A DNA stretch of 62,303 bases, from contig LSSN01003942.1 in the NCBI GenBank assembly GCA_001970855.1, positions 1 to 62,303 on the forward strand, given 5' to 3'. This document shows, piece by piece, positions 22,880 to 34,793 of the stretch (positions are counted from its first letter, which is position 1; every line of letters starts with the position of its first letter). Made by a program: the position numbers and the translations under genes. Source of the DNA: Smittium culicis. Taxonomy: Eukaryota > Kickxellomycota > Harpellomycetes > Harpellales > Legeriomycetaceae. The notes beneath the pieces were generated by a model. It ran no database searches, was not told the DNA's origin, and was given only the letters and a program-made list of their open reading frames with translations.

Positions 22880-24500
22880 ACTCACAGACTTACGAAAAAG
22901 GGCTAAGATAAAGGGATTACTTGACCCCAAATTTATACAATATAATTTTAGAACCGGTGCTAGAATTTATCAAATACCCAATAAAATGCATACTATTGGA
23001 GAAAGGAAATTTCAAATATTCATCTTACTCCGATGAAATATTACTAGGAATCAACAGTAAAGAATATGAAAAGAAAGTTTCAAATACTTTAAATACCCAT
23101 TCTTTAGCATCTATTGCAAAGATAAATTATAAAAAAAAGGTAAAAATTAAATTAGGAGATCCAGAAGACTGTTGTATAGATAAAAAATATTATAACTATA
23201 AATATCATTCAAATATCTTGGAATTAAATTAAAATCTTCTGGAGTGGTAATAAAAGAAAATCAAAATGATTTACTTTACAAAATTTCCAAAATAATTAAT
23301 ATACTAAATAATAGAAAATTATCTATTTAAGGTAAAGTAATTATTAACGATACATTTTTATTGAAAAAATTATGGTTTTTATCGCATTAAATCATATTTG
23401 ACAAAAATTTTATTGGAGACTCCAAAAGAATTATCAATAAATTCATATGGTAAAATAAAAAAACTCAGGTGAAAATAGATAAAATAGAACTAGAATTAAT
23501 GAATGAATGACTTTGGATAATCAATATTGATTCTCAATCAAAATATCTTTTTTATCAAATGTTTCAATGGCCTTCTAACTAATAAAAAAAGCATATGGGT
23601 TGAATAAGCGTATAATAACCTCCACTATCTGACAAGAAAGCTTAAAACTCAAAGAGTAACTTTGATTTTCTAATCGAAAAAATAAAACCAAATAAATAAA
23701 AGCTCCCATAAATCTGGAGACATTCTATTAAAACTTTAAATGTATGTATAATTCAAACCGAGACGATATGAATGATTTATAGTTTGAAAAAATAGAAATT
23801 CTAGGTTTAAAAAGAATCAAGTGCGAAAAACATTAAGTAATCGAACGAAATTGATTAAAAAATTGCTGAGTTTTTTTCGAAAATTATGATCTAATTTGGA
23901 ATAAACAAACATATTTCATTTATTCTATTAAAAAAACGAAAAAACACCGTAATACAAATAGAAAATCAAAAAAGACTATATGATTTTATTTAAAATGTTC
24001 AGAAACTTTTAAAGCGTTAACTGAAATATTCTCAATGAATAAATAATAGGTTATTATATATTCAAAAAAAGTATAAAAGAGAATTAGAGACTCTAGTTAG
24101 GATAGAATTGGTTATCCAACCTAAATAAGAAGCATTAGGAAGGTCAAAAAATATCGAAACGAAATTAATTTGGATTTACTTTCACAAAACATACTTAGAG
24201 CAGAAAATAACCAGTCACATGTGGGATTTCTTCCATGATGCACTTATTACTCGAGAAAAACTGAGGTTATGGAATAAAGGGTTTTCTAGTAAATTACAGG
24301 GATGTAAGTCCTGAAAAAATCGCAAATAGAACTTTATACACATTTAATTTGGGCGCAGAAGTGTGAAATAATTATAAAAAATTTTTATACATTTATTATT
24401 TCAAACTCAATCGACAATGAGATATCCAATATATTAACAATCGATGTTATCTGTCAAGATCTGTGTTATAAGAGTGCTAGGCAAGCGAAGTCAAAATTTA
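22880..24500 (+). pseudogene. LINE ORF2 remnant: 3' half of reverse transcriptase and zinc-binding tail
   Basis: Begins at the RQGD motif (GLR*RDYLTP, with a stop at the Gln) and continues NLYNIILEPVLEFI, then the catalytic box as KYSSYSDEILLGI, where Y-S-D-E replaces YADD. The Lys-rich thumb region follows. Near 24195-24400 a zf-RVT-like tail is readable across a shift: HMWDFFHDALITREKLRLWN, a Cys-x2-Cys, then His and Cys in THLIWAQKC. Together with 14210-15995 it covers one LINE ORF2, and the break falls at the same motif. Either the gypsy element and flanking sequence split one LINE, or two copies are truncated at the same place. Confidence 0.75.
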
Positions 24501-24775
24501 TATTTACTATAAAGATATTTATTTATTACTTATTAGAAAGTATACAAGATACTAGATGTCGAATTCAAGACAGGAAAAACGTAAACTTTTTATACTTTTT
24601 CCGTTGCTTGGTTTTAGGTCATAAACTTCAAAGAAAAACTACAGAATAAACTAAAAAGAAAGCTATAATAAAATAGCTGTTTGATTAGTAATCAAAATAA
24701 ATCGTTATCGATGTTAAAAATATGGACACGTAAAATTATTACGTAAGAAAAATTAAAATCGATAAGAAATTTCGA

Positions 24776-24870
24776 AAATGTTCTAGAAAGTTTTATAACA
24801 TTCTATAACATTGCAGCTGATGATATCTGAATATTCCGCAACCTTCTAGAAAGTTCTAGAAAGTTCCATT
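24776..24870 (+). promoter_or_regulatory. Heat-shock-element-like array
   Basis: Positions 24844-24866 hold five perfectly phased modules, TTC-GAA-TTC-GAA-TTC, each start 5 bp apart (TTCTAGAAAGTTCTAGAAAG...). A further TTCTAGAAAG is at 24781. This fits the consensus bound by trimeric Hsf1 in fungi. It ends 34 bp before the ATG of a 51-codon frame at 24901. The location inside repeats suggests a transposon regulatory region. Binding is inference. Confidence 0.5.
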
Positions 24871-24900
24871 CATGACATTATCTTTTATTTTTTACATCCA

Positions 24901-25056
24901 ATGGAAAAAAAATTTTCAAACTTAGACATCCTGTATGGGCTAGCAATGTGGAAAATCAACAGAAAAAGGGTTGAAGCTGTTCTATCAGGAATCAAAGTAA
25001 TCGGGATAGCATTTTTAACAGGAGGAACAGCGGTTTACAGCAAAAAATCACTATAA
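24901..25056 (+). CDS. Small 51-residue open frame downstream of the HSE-like array
   Basis: ATG at 24901, TAA at 25054-25056. The peptide starts MEKKFSNLDILYGLAMWK, has a basic stretch NRKRVEA, then a hydrophobic run IKVIGIAFLTGGTAVY, and ends SKKSL. The composition is less AT-driven than chance frames around it. It stops 100 bp short of the MULE's left inverted repeat. I do not recognise it. It could be a remnant of LINE ORF1 cut off by the MULE, or a small real gene. Confidence 0.3.
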   Translation: MEKKFSNLDILYGLAMWKINRKRVEAVLSGIKVIGIAFLTGGTAVYSKKSL

Positions 25057-25155
25057 ACATTAGGCAGTCAAAAAAAAGAGAGTCCTGGATAGCTATACGA
25101 TCCAAATTGTTGTCAATGAGATTCATCAAAAATAACCTCAATAATAAGTTCTATA

Positions 25156-25470
25156 CCCCCCATTGTGAGTTCCATACACCCATTTCTAGATTATAATAAA
25201 ATACTATTGGTCAAAATTATACCCCAGCAGGATAAAATACTCGATGAATATAATTAAATCAACTATAATCAAGATTTAAAAATTTTTAATCGATACATAA
25301 TCATAACCAAAATCAATTGCGAAAAAAAAAATTATATTTAGAATTATTAAATATTTCTATAAAACATAAACGTAAATATAACATATAAAATATAAAAAAC
25401 AACTTTAAAAATTTTTTCTCAACTACAATTACTCGATTTCATAAACCAACATCTACTACTGAAAATCTCG
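25156..25470 (+). repeat. MULE left terminal inverted repeat
   Basis: Shared blocks with the reverse complement of the right end, in order: GAGTTCCATAC, GATTATAATAAAATACTATTGG, CAGCAGGATAAAATACTCG, ATATAATTAAATCAACTATA, ATTTCTATAAAACAT, CAACTACAATTACTCGATTT. Confidence 0.85.
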
Positions 25471-26389
25471 AACTAAATTCAACATTTCGAATTCTTCAAT
25501 CGAATATTAATACAAATTATTGTCATTCAAATTTATACTCTAATTGCTGTTGCCCTACTATAAATACAAATTTATATTCTAAGAACCATAAATCAACAAA
25601 ATAACTCAATTTCGTCAATCTTCTGTTAAAAAATTTAACATAATCGGTCATATATAAGTACTTTGACTTACACGATTCTAAGATTCAAAGTTTTAACATC
25701 TTTGAGTGCTCAAATACTTTTGAAACAATATTTAATTTATATAATATCAAATTTAAAATGAGCTTTAAAGCTTTGTAACCAATATAAACTTCAATTTCAT
25801 AAACTCAACGAATTTTTAACACCAAAATACTTTGGAAAATCCCAGTATATTTTTTACAACTAAGTTATACATATTTAATTTTTGCCAATTATCCTAAACC
25901 TTCAATAAACCTTTACAAAATTATACAAACTGTAACAATTTTTTACAAGCTTGATCTATAATTTTAACTTCAAATTATCAATCCTCATTTTAATTTCATC
26001 CAGCTCTACTTTTTATAATTATATAATTATTTGAAATAATCTAATCTAGCTTTCATTTAATATTTTTTATACCAATTTTGCTAATATTTTCAATTTATAA
26101 GTGATTATTTTTTCACTTTGGTTTAATTTTATACGATTAATCTAGCTTTAAGTGATATTATATTTTAATTTTATTATCTTAACATTATTAATATTATCAC
26201 TATATAATTCGTTAATTATAATATTGTCGATCTCAATTTTATTGCTATCTCAATTATTAGGTTTTTTTATTTAAAAAATTATTAATTATTTTATTTTGAT
26301 TCACTATTGTTCAATTTGAATATAAATTAATTATTCATACAATGTTTAATTATTTGATTTGTATAATAAATAACAAATTTTATTATTTT

Positions 26390-28063
26390 TTAATTTAAAA
26401 GTTAATTTTACAAATGATATATTTGAATTTCCTAAATGTTTTGAAACAAAGCCTGAAGCTATTGAATGGCTTATAAAATATGGTTTTGAGGTTAATAGAA
26501 ATAATTTTATAAAAAATAATGATATTAGGAAAATTTTTTCTGACTGTAAAGATAGTAGTTTCATTTTCGAGCTCGAATTATATAGCGGGTTGATAACAAG
26601 TTTTACCTAAACAATATTACAGATGATGACTGCAACAAAAATAATCCTACACCTCGGGTTTCATTTATTACTGATGCAATTTCAAGCGAATATAATCAAA
26701 TTTTGAATTATAATACATTTAATCGAATTCATAGTGTAAAAAGATTAAAATAAGTAAATGTTAAGCGCTCAACTATGTAAAAAAATTTAAGAACTATTGA
26801 TAAAAACAAAATTTTATTTGAACTGTCAACATATGATCTAATTTTTCCATATTTAAATTGGCACACTGAAAACAATCAATGAACAGTAACAGACTATTTA
26901 GAGCAAGAAAATATATTTGATTATGCTTTTATTGCTTCTAGAACTTCAAAAAAAAAAAAAGATTAACAAATTCCTTCCACTTATTGGTATCGATACATGC
27001 CACACTACTGGTACATATAAAGGGGTAATTAAGTGCGCAACAAGAATTGATGGCGCTGGTCAAATATTCCCACTAGAATTAGCAAATGTCCTACTGAAAA
27101 TTCCAAATATTGGAATTTTTTTTTAAAATCGCTGCAGATAGCTCATAATCTTAAATTTGTATCAAATTTAGTAATAATAAGTGGCAGAGATAAAGGTATC
27201 TTGAACGCTTGCGAGAATCATCTAACATCTGAAAACCATTCATACTGTGTAAAACGAATAGAAAAAAACATAATTGTTCGATTAAAAATGGATACTGCAG
27301 GATTGATACGAAAAGCAGCAAAATTCAAGAGTAAAGTCGAATTTTATAAAACTATGGATGATATTAAAAACTTTAATGATGATATATGTAACTATCTATC
27401 TGGAATTATCCCGGATAGATGGGGGAGTACATATGTAAAAAGCCCTCATTACGGACATGTTAAATCAAAAATATCCGAGTCAATGAACTCTTGGATTAAA
27501 AGTAAAGAAAACAAGCGCCATTAATGATACTATATTCATACATACAGAAATCAAATGGAATTATGTATAAAAGACATGATTTATACAAAAACATCGATTC
27601 TTTAGTGCCAAATGAAATCAAAAAAAAAACTAGAAAGCTGTAATGACGAGGGAAAAAGATTAAAAATATTATACAGTAACAATTTAAATACATATGAGGT
27701 GCAATATAAAACCGGAGATTTTAAATATCGCACTGTTAATTTTGAGGAAAAAACATGCTCTTGTAATATACCACAAGAATTTGGAATTCCGTGTTGCCAT
27801 TTCTATGCAGTATTAAACCACACAGGAAATAGCGATATAGAATTCATTCATGAGGCAAAGTTTACATCGAGCTTAAAAAGCGCGTATAGTAACTACATCG
27901 AAAATGTAGATTTACTGTCATTAAACGCTGGAAAAACGGCTCCACCATCAAATAGAATAGTCAAAAACAGAAACAAAAAAAACAAAAGAATACCATCAAT
28001 TGCAGAAAAAATACAAAAAAAATTGACTAAGTGTGGAAATGTAAAGAAAAAGGAAATAACATA
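26390..28063 (+). pseudogene. MULE transposase remnant with SWIM zinc finger
   Basis: Read across stops and shifts. The N-terminal block FPKCFETKPEAIEWLIKYGF (26425-26490) resembles the FAR1/MuDR DNA-binding part. The transposase core follows: GIDTCHTTGTYKGVIKCATR and IDGAGQIFPLELANV (26980-27090, first Asp), ISGRDKGILNACENHL (27178-27240), where Gly replaces the Asp usual in ISDR, and YGHVKSKISESMNSWIKSK (27445-27505). The C-terminal SWIM finger is CSC...PCCH in CSCNIPQEFGIPCCHFY (27757-27810), fitting CxC-xn-CxH. A T-run near 27117 marks one frameshift. It encoded the cut-and-paste transposase acting on the flanking inverted repeats. Confidence 0.88.
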
Positions 28064-28439
28064 AGAATATTTCTCCATCATTAGAAAATTGATTTTAAAA
28101 TTTAAAAAATTTAAAAAATAAAACTCGTAAATAAAGAAAGCATTGAAAAAAATGTTAACCATTAATTAAATTTAATAATTAAAGAATTAAAAAAGTGTAA
28201 AAATAAAAAAAATGCATAATTAAAAAAATAAGCCAAATAAAAATGAATGATATGGAGAATTAATAAAGAAGATAGAGAATGTGAAAAAAAACAGGTGAAA
28301 TATATTGATAATTGAATAATTTCGTCGTAACTTGATATTGATTATCGATATATATGAAATTAGATGGTGATGATATAGTTAATAAAACGGTTAAACATAA
28401 TAATAGCTTAATTAAAAAATTTTGGTAGGCTATTAAAAA

Positions 28440-28808
28440 TCGTAGACGTTGGTTAATGAAATCGAGTAGTTATATTTGGTGCAAAGTTTCGAATCGTATA
28501 TGCATGTTGATGAAATCGAGTAATTGTAGTTGAAAAATGATTTTAAAAGTTATATGTTATATGTTATATTTATATAAAAGTTTTATAGAAATATTTTTTA
28601 AATCTAAATATAAATTTTTTTCGCATTTGGTTTTGGTTATGATTATACAATGATAAAAAAATTTTAATCTTGATTATAGTTGATTTAATTATATCCAACA
28701 GGTATTTATTATCTAACGAGTATTTTATCCTGCTGGGGGTATAATTTTGGCCAATAGAATTTTATTATAATTCAGCAATGAGGGTATGGAACTTATGATT
28801 AGGGGGGG
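28440..28808 (-). repeat. MULE right terminal inverted repeat
   Basis: Inverted match to 25156-25470, slightly longer because the ATGAAATCGAGTARTT block occurs twice (28456 and 28512). Confidence 0.85.
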
Positions 28809-29117
28809 TTTTTGTGAAGAGTCCAAGTTCTCAATAGAGTACGGAAGAAATCAAATTTTCAACGACAGCTGATATGGATAAATCTCATTTTCCTCTCCTC
28901 TTTTGCTCTACTAATTTTAATTTACTTATAAAAAGTTTATGGCTTTGATTCTCATATTATTTATATAAAAAATAAAAAAAATACCTTAAATAAAAAAAAA
29001 TAGAAATATCCTCTCTCCTCTCTCCTCTCTCTTCGTCTTGGACTATACTTTACTAAACGCACAAATTAATTTAAGAAAAATATTCTGTTAAAAAATAGTA
29101 AAAAAAGAATAATTAAT

Positions 29118-30560
29118 ATGGAAACTATCACTGGTAGTACCCATAACGAACAAAGCTCAAGATGTGCTAACTTGAGCAGCGCTAAAAAAAACCCGCCAGA
29201 ATTAATTAAAACTTAGTATGTCATTTAAAAAAAGCTCTCGGATTTTGATCAAGTCCGATATACGTTCTGTATATTTTGGCAGGATCCGTAGAGGAAAAAA
29301 AAACTTTAATGTACATGCAAGGCTCTAAACATGAACTGGGATGCAATCTTAAAAAATTATGTGAATACATCGAGAAAATAATCAAAGTGGTAATTGAACA
29401 GCTAAACGAGCTCGATACTTGATTTGAAATAAGCTTTATATAGAATTATCTTTTTTTTAAAGTTTAAAGGTTCATAAGAAAAAAAGGGCCAAGCTAATAA
29501 AAATATTATACAAAGGTATTGAAATCGAATTTCCAGATACTATTGAATATTCTGATGATTTCAAGTACATCATCATATCAAATTTATATGTTCTTGACAT
29601 TTGGTAATTATTAAATAGTTTACTTTGCAAATTGTACCAAATCAGCAAAGTTATTAGCATCACTGCTTTAAAGCGCTCAAAAAAGCACATACCACATTAA
29701 GAGTTTAAAAGTGATTTTGAAAAACTAAAAAAGAAAAGAAAATTCCAAAAATTTTATTTATTGAAGATACCAAGGATATTTTGTTTTATAAAGGCGGCCT
29801 TTCCATGATTTCATATTTCAAAAAAATAGATACGGAAAATATTATTGTAAAGATCTTAATAAGAAAAGTTAAAAAAGTTAAAGAAACACAAGTACTTGAA
29901 TCCAAAAAACTAAAAAAAAGTTTTTATTAAAGAATTTACAAATGGTAAAATAATTAACCAGGATGAGTACAATCAAGGAGGTAATGTTAGCAAATATAAT
30001 ATTATATTAAGAAAAAAGCTGAGCATAAAAGTTCCTTTTACCTTTGAAATTAAATTAAATGTCATCTCGATCGAAAGACCCCAAAAGGAATTATACATAA
30101 TGAGATACTAGCCTAATCGAGAAAATGTGTAAAATTAAGTAATAATTTAAGAAAAGCAGATAATATATATGGATAAATAGGATCGAAAGATATTAATATC
30201 CTCTAAAAGAGCCTGAATGATAGTGAGCCTGCATTATCGCAAATTTAATGGAAAATAATAATGATTTCGAAATCAATATTGAAAGCGAAAATCGTAAACT
30301 ATCTGAAAAATACATAAACTCAAAAATAATAAAGTAAAGAAAAACTAAAGACAAGAATATTAAAAATGATCATTTAATAAAAATTAATAATTCGATTATT
30401 TCTAAAAAAAATAAGTCTCCTACACTAAAAATACTAAGGCCTAAGAAAGATGAACCTATTGCGGCACTTCTAAGTTTTAAAAATAATACTGATATTAAAA
30501 AAAACTAAATAAATGTAAATAATTGTTTGTAAAAACTTAAAGAGGTTGAGTATTCAAAGA
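29118..30560 (+). pseudogene. LINE ORF1-like remnant (copy 2)
   Basis: ATG at 29118 follows a pyrimidine-rich tract (CCTCTCTCCTCTCTCCTCTC near 29000). At 29470-29700 the reading KRAKLIKILYKGIEIE, TIEYSDDFKYIIISNLYVLD, KLYQISKVISITALKRSKK matches blocks of the remnant at 12540-12780 in the same order. Lys-rich sequence follows (KKVKETQVLESKKLKKS near 29870). Stops abound. No endonuclease/RT follows downstream, so this is a truncated or isolated ORF1. Confidence 0.45.
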
Positions 30561-31079
30561 CCACATTAGCCTCTATCTCGTGATCAATATATGTGTGGAA
30601 GTAAAGAGCATGTCTGATGAATTAATCTCTCATTGATACTCTTTACTTTAATATTTTTTTCCTACTATTCAAAGTTAATTTTTAAAAAAAGCGATAATTT
30701 CAATTTTTCACACAAAAGTTTCATATAAAAGCTTCCAAAACTTGATCAATTCAGTAATTTTTCTCTAGCATTTAGCGATTAAAATTTTATAATAAAATCA
30801 CGAGGCGAATTTGAAATACATAACGCACAGAAAGAAACCTTATATAAAGACATAAAAATACCTACAAGAAGAAAATCGAAAATTTTTGGGAGTATAATTT
30901 TTCTCTGCTGAGAAAAAGAATTTTCATACTAATCTTTTTATAAGTTTAGTATTTCTTTCTCTTTAATTTTTTTGAATCAACTTTATAAAAAAAAATACAT
31001 TATCCTATGCTAACAAAATCAAAAATATAAATCTAATTAAAAATAAATTACCTAAAAAAAATTACTTAAAATAAGGCCA

Positions 31080-31172
31080 AAGATATGTCAGCCTTCAACA
31101 AAATTACAAGAACCCCGAAGAATTCAGCCGCAGTAGCTGTAACTTCAATATGTATGATAATTTATATCTAAA
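31080..31172 (+). other. Short open frame of unusual composition
   Basis: ATG at 31085 starts MSAFNKITRTPKNSAAVAVT and runs 28 codons. The G+C content is higher than the surroundings and a GTATGA donor-like site lies inside. It may be a first exon or a transposon relic. I found no downstream exon. Confidence 0.15.
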
Positions 31173-31232
31173 TATATTTTGTATGAACTATGAATTATGA
31201 ATGTTTAAATGGTTTTGGTATTGAAATATATA

Positions 31233-31759
31233 CAGTAAATACTATGAGTAAGCAACACCTTAAGGTGGCAACCCTCTAAGAAGGCAACTTTATGAATTTT
31301 AAATTGACAAAATATTGATTTATTGTTTGAAGTATACCACATTTTTATTAGAGCCAATTTATAGGCTAATTGAATTAAATTTGCAACTTTTAGTAAATTT
31401 TATTTGATAATGGTAAATTATATTGATAATAATCTGGCCTATTATCAATTGCACTCTGAGAAGGCAATTCGCATCTCTTGTAAAATGGCTGTAAAATGAG
31501 AAAAAATATCATTTCCAAGATAGCAACTAAAACGTGTACTTGAATTAAGTTAGACTTTTTTTTAAACAAAAAGATAAACAAATCAAATTATTGTATTTAG
31601 AATTCTAGATTTTAGCCTATTTTTTATGTTTATTTGAGCTCTTTCCTTGTTAGCTATTTTCATCATTAAAAACCCTCTAAAATGGCAAATTGCTATCTGA
31701 GAGGGTATTTATGCCAAAATATGGTAAAAATACCTGTTGCTTACTCAGAGGTTTTATTG
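31233..31759 (+). mobile_element. Pogo/Fot1-like MITE, TA target site
   Basis: A 527-bp element flanked by TA (31231-31232 and 31760-31761). Its ends are inverted repeats of ~26 bp: CAGTAAATACTATGAGTAAG at the left and, reversed, CAATAAAACCTCTGAGTAAG at the right. CAGTARA-type ends and TA duplication fit the pogo/Fot1/Tigger branch of Tc1/mariner. Subterminal repeats of CCCTCTAAxATGGCAA also occur at both sides (31270 and 31671). It has no transposase frame. Confidence 0.8.
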
Positions 31760-32689
31760 TATAACAAAGACTGACATTAAAATCAAATAATTAAATATAA
31801 TAAATTTTTAGGCGCGAGTATTTTTTGATTAGTTTTGACATCTGTTTTTATTAGCAGATAGGATTGGAATAAATATAAGCTCTAGATTATATTAGTATAT
31901 TTAAGAGTAGATAATACGGTTGTAACTTACTAGATTTTAAAATTTTAGTAATAAGAAAAGCTAATATACCTCAGTAAATCTTAACTATCGCATAATTTTA
32001 AAAGAAAAAATTTATTGTGAAAATAAAAATATTTCTGTAGGATTAAATGAGAGCATGTTTCGAGGAATTTAGATTTTTTTTCTTGAAACTTTGTTTACTA
32101 GCATGAATAAGATAAAATTATTTACAGAATTGAATATTCTATTGCATAATTTTCATTAGTACAATATAAAAATAAGCTAAAGGTAGTTTTTGGAAAATTT
32201 TCAACATAATAAGCACCACTATTTGAAATAATATCACACATAATAGTTTTTTTTCTTCGATATAATTCTTATTTGAGGTAAATTATACAGCATTTTTTTA
32301 GGTCTATTTTCTAAAAAAAGATATTCGAAATTCAATATTACAAAATTTAAACCTATTGGAGTTTTTTTTTTTGAAAAAATTTATATGTTGGATTTGTTTA
32401 AAATTTTGGTTCATTATACTATCGTTAAGATATACGGTATAAAAAGAACCGGACTTTGTGTATTTGAAGAGAGTTTTATTTATTTTTTTATTTGGGATTT
32501 CGATTAGAAATATAATATTTTTAGCCAATTTATGCGGTACACATAAATATTTATAAATATTCTACGCGATAATAGTTTTAAAATGATTTGATTTCAAAGC
32601 CTAGAAAGGCAAAAAGTGTGTAATTTAGATCTAGTGTAAAATTTCGTAGCAATAAAGAGTATACCAATCTATCTGTCAACTTTGTTACA

Positions 32690-32935
32690 AAACGAATATA
32701 TTTTTTCTTATCATTTATCTCTTAGTTCAAAAATCTATTTACTTTTTTTCTTTGGGGGGGGGGGGCGGAGGTTAATTAATTTCAGAATTTTATTGGTAGG
32801 CCAAAATACTAAAATTATCAGTAAATCATACTATAAAGTGGTAATGATGGCTAAAAACATAATAAAACTAATTAAATAATGCAAATAAATTCTACTACAG
32901 GTCTATCGGCTGCGTACATATAGGTAAAAAAAACA
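32690..32935 (+). repeat. Dispersed repeat with G-tract and GGTCTAYCGGCT motif
   Basis: Shares ordered blocks with 45660-45875: GAATTTTATTGGTA, ACATAATAAAACTAATT-like sequence, and AATTCTACTACAGGTCTATC then GGCTGCGTACAT (AATTCCTCTGCCGGTCTACC and GGCTATGTACCT in the other copy). The function is unknown. Confidence 0.5.
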
Positions 32936-33183
32936 AAAGTTCTAGGAGGGTAATTTTTTGATTATTTTTATTTAAAAAAGGATTGCCCATAAATTTTTTT
33001 TTCTATTTAGCTAGGTAGGCTATTTTAGTAAATGTAATAAAGAAGATTAAAGTGTTTATCAAGAAAAAAGAAAAATGTTTTTTAGCCAATTTTTTAACAG
33101 AAAAATAGGATTTACTGACTTGAGGAAAATTAACTTCAAGTGTTCAGACAATCTTATGACAGCATAACTTGAACACTGAATAT

Positions 33184-33350
33184 TTGATATTCTCAGAAAA
33201 CGGACCTTTTCTTCTAAGAAATCATATTTTCATTTTTGAATCAAGTAAAGTTATTGGTTGAATCAGGTAATTTATTCGATAGCGTTTTCTAATAATATTT
33301 AAATATAAAAGTAATGTTTCTTAATATGAAAAGCTTTATAGGAAAAGTTA
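33184..33350 (+). repeat. Mariner-like short inverted-repeat element (copy 2)
   Basis: Contains TGATATTCTCAG, CGGACCTTTTCTTCTAAGAA, TTATTGGTTGAATCAGG and TATAGGAAAAGTT in the family order. Confidence 0.55.
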
Positions 33351-34598
33351 AGGTACTCGAAAAAATTTCTCATATAAATGAATATAATCAAAAAAATGAA
33401 ATGAAAAGTTACTATTCAATTTATTTCTTCAACAGGAATGATGAAATCTTGATAGCTGATTCATCTTTATAAATCCACGCATTCTACTTATCTGCTTATA
33501 CCTTTGTGATTTAATTTCTTATGACTATTGATTCATTTGCCACTATGGAGATAATAAAACAAAAGCCGCTTAGGTTACACCGTAAACTTAATAGGCAGAA
33601 ATAATTGATTGTCTCGGGCATCTGTCTAAAAATTACGTAATCAGATGTAATTTGCGTATATTAAACATCCAATTATTAACGAATTTTTCATGGTTGTTAA
33701 TAATAGATTGTAATAATAGATTTTATATACGTCGGAGCGATTCAAATGAGAAATTCAAAAAAAAAAAAAAAATAGGTGGTTTCTTGATATTATTTTCCGC
33801 ATTAACAAACTCAAGCGTTTTTCTTAGCCTCTAAAATTAGCTGATAAGTTGGATAGCGAATAATTCGTATTTATGTCGCGAGATATTACTGAAGTGTAAA
33901 TGGTTTAGAATGTGATATAATTAATGAAAGCTTTTATTATAGTCTAATTATTATTATTATTATTATTTCACGGCAATGGCCCTTATCCAGTAAAAGTGAT
34001 TATTTCTCTTACCATAGGTTTTTATGCATTACTGTAAGTTTTACTATGGTTAGGGAGTATGATTAGTGGATCGAGGTTACTATTCGCTAAATATTTACTC
34101 TAAAATTTAATTAATAATCTACATTTTTACTAAATTGATCAACACAAAGTTGAATCTTTCTCAATAAAATTTATAAAAGAAAATAAGCATATATTTATTG
34201 TAGCAAGAATTAGAAGTGGTAAAGGTTAGTATTTTAGTGGCCAAAATCAATTAGCTGATACTTAACATTAGACCAAAATAGATAAGCGAATCTATTATCT
34301 GACAAGAACAATGAGAAGATTTTAATTGAACTATTTTTTTTTTATATTGATAAAAAAGGCCCTTAGTGTTACTGTGATTAAGTGAAAACCAATCTAACGT
34401 CACAATTCCCATCAGTTATGGCGTTTCCTTTGATATGCAACAGCTTTACTGTATAGTTTTTATTTATGCATTCTTCGATTAGTTTTATAGGCTTATTAAT
34501 CTTTCTATGACTAAATGAGCAAGAGCAGCCAATAGTATTTGCGGCAGAATTTTAATACAATTAATCCTATAAACATTTCTAAATCAAAAAAAAGCTAA

Positions 34599-34789
34599 GC
34601 CCTTTCCTGCCCCAAACTCTTTAAAAAATGTCAATTTTATGATTCGTTTATGATTTATAAGTATGTTCATTATTTGCAGCTATCCAACAATGACCTAATG
34701 ATTGAAGTAGCCTCTGAATTAAAGTATTATTATTGAACACAGTTGGGTATATTTGGTGGGCCAAAAATAGTCTACCGCCTGGAAAAGGG
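34599..34789 (-). mobile_element. TTAA-family MITE (copy 2, flanked by CTAA)
   Basis: Starts GCCCTTTCCTGCCCCAAACT and ends TAGTCTACCGCCTGGAAAAGGG. The flanks read CTAA on both sides (34595-34598, 34790-34793) instead of TTAA. The inner motif GTTGGGTATATTTGGTGGGC is shared by the family. Confidence 0.7.
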
Positions 34790-34793
34790 CTAA

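Larger units (their letters stand above)
25156..28808 (+). mobile_element. MULE (Mutator-like) DNA transposon, inactive
   Basis: A 3.65-kb element with long imperfect terminal inverted repeats (about 25156-25470 and 28440-28808) enclosing a broken MURA-type transposase. The ends are C- or G-runs (CCCCCC.../...GGGGGGG). I could not find a clean 9-bp target duplication. It sits between the small frame at 24901 and the second LINE ORF1 remnant, so it probably inserted into LINE-derived sequence. Confidence 0.85.
31762..34598. other. Intergenic, repeats only
   Basis: No gene supported. Contains a 12-base G run (32754-32765) within a repeat related to 45660-45875, and a mariner-like MITE copy at 33184-33350. 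Remaining frames are short and AT-driven. Confidence 0.5.

Noticed and set aside
12480..24500. Alternative genetic code (TAA/TAG as Gln), suggested by stops at conserved Gln positions such as LR*RD and SGFW*V
   Set aside because: The host genes use TAA and TAG as final stops and have no internal ones over some 3000 codons, so the transposon stops are mutations.
14210..24500. Repeat-induced point mutation (C to T, G to A) as the cause of transposon decay
   Set aside because: A few changes fit, but others are frameshifts or transversions, and the two LTRs differ at only about 9 of 326 positions without a clear transition bias. A composition test over many copies would be needed.
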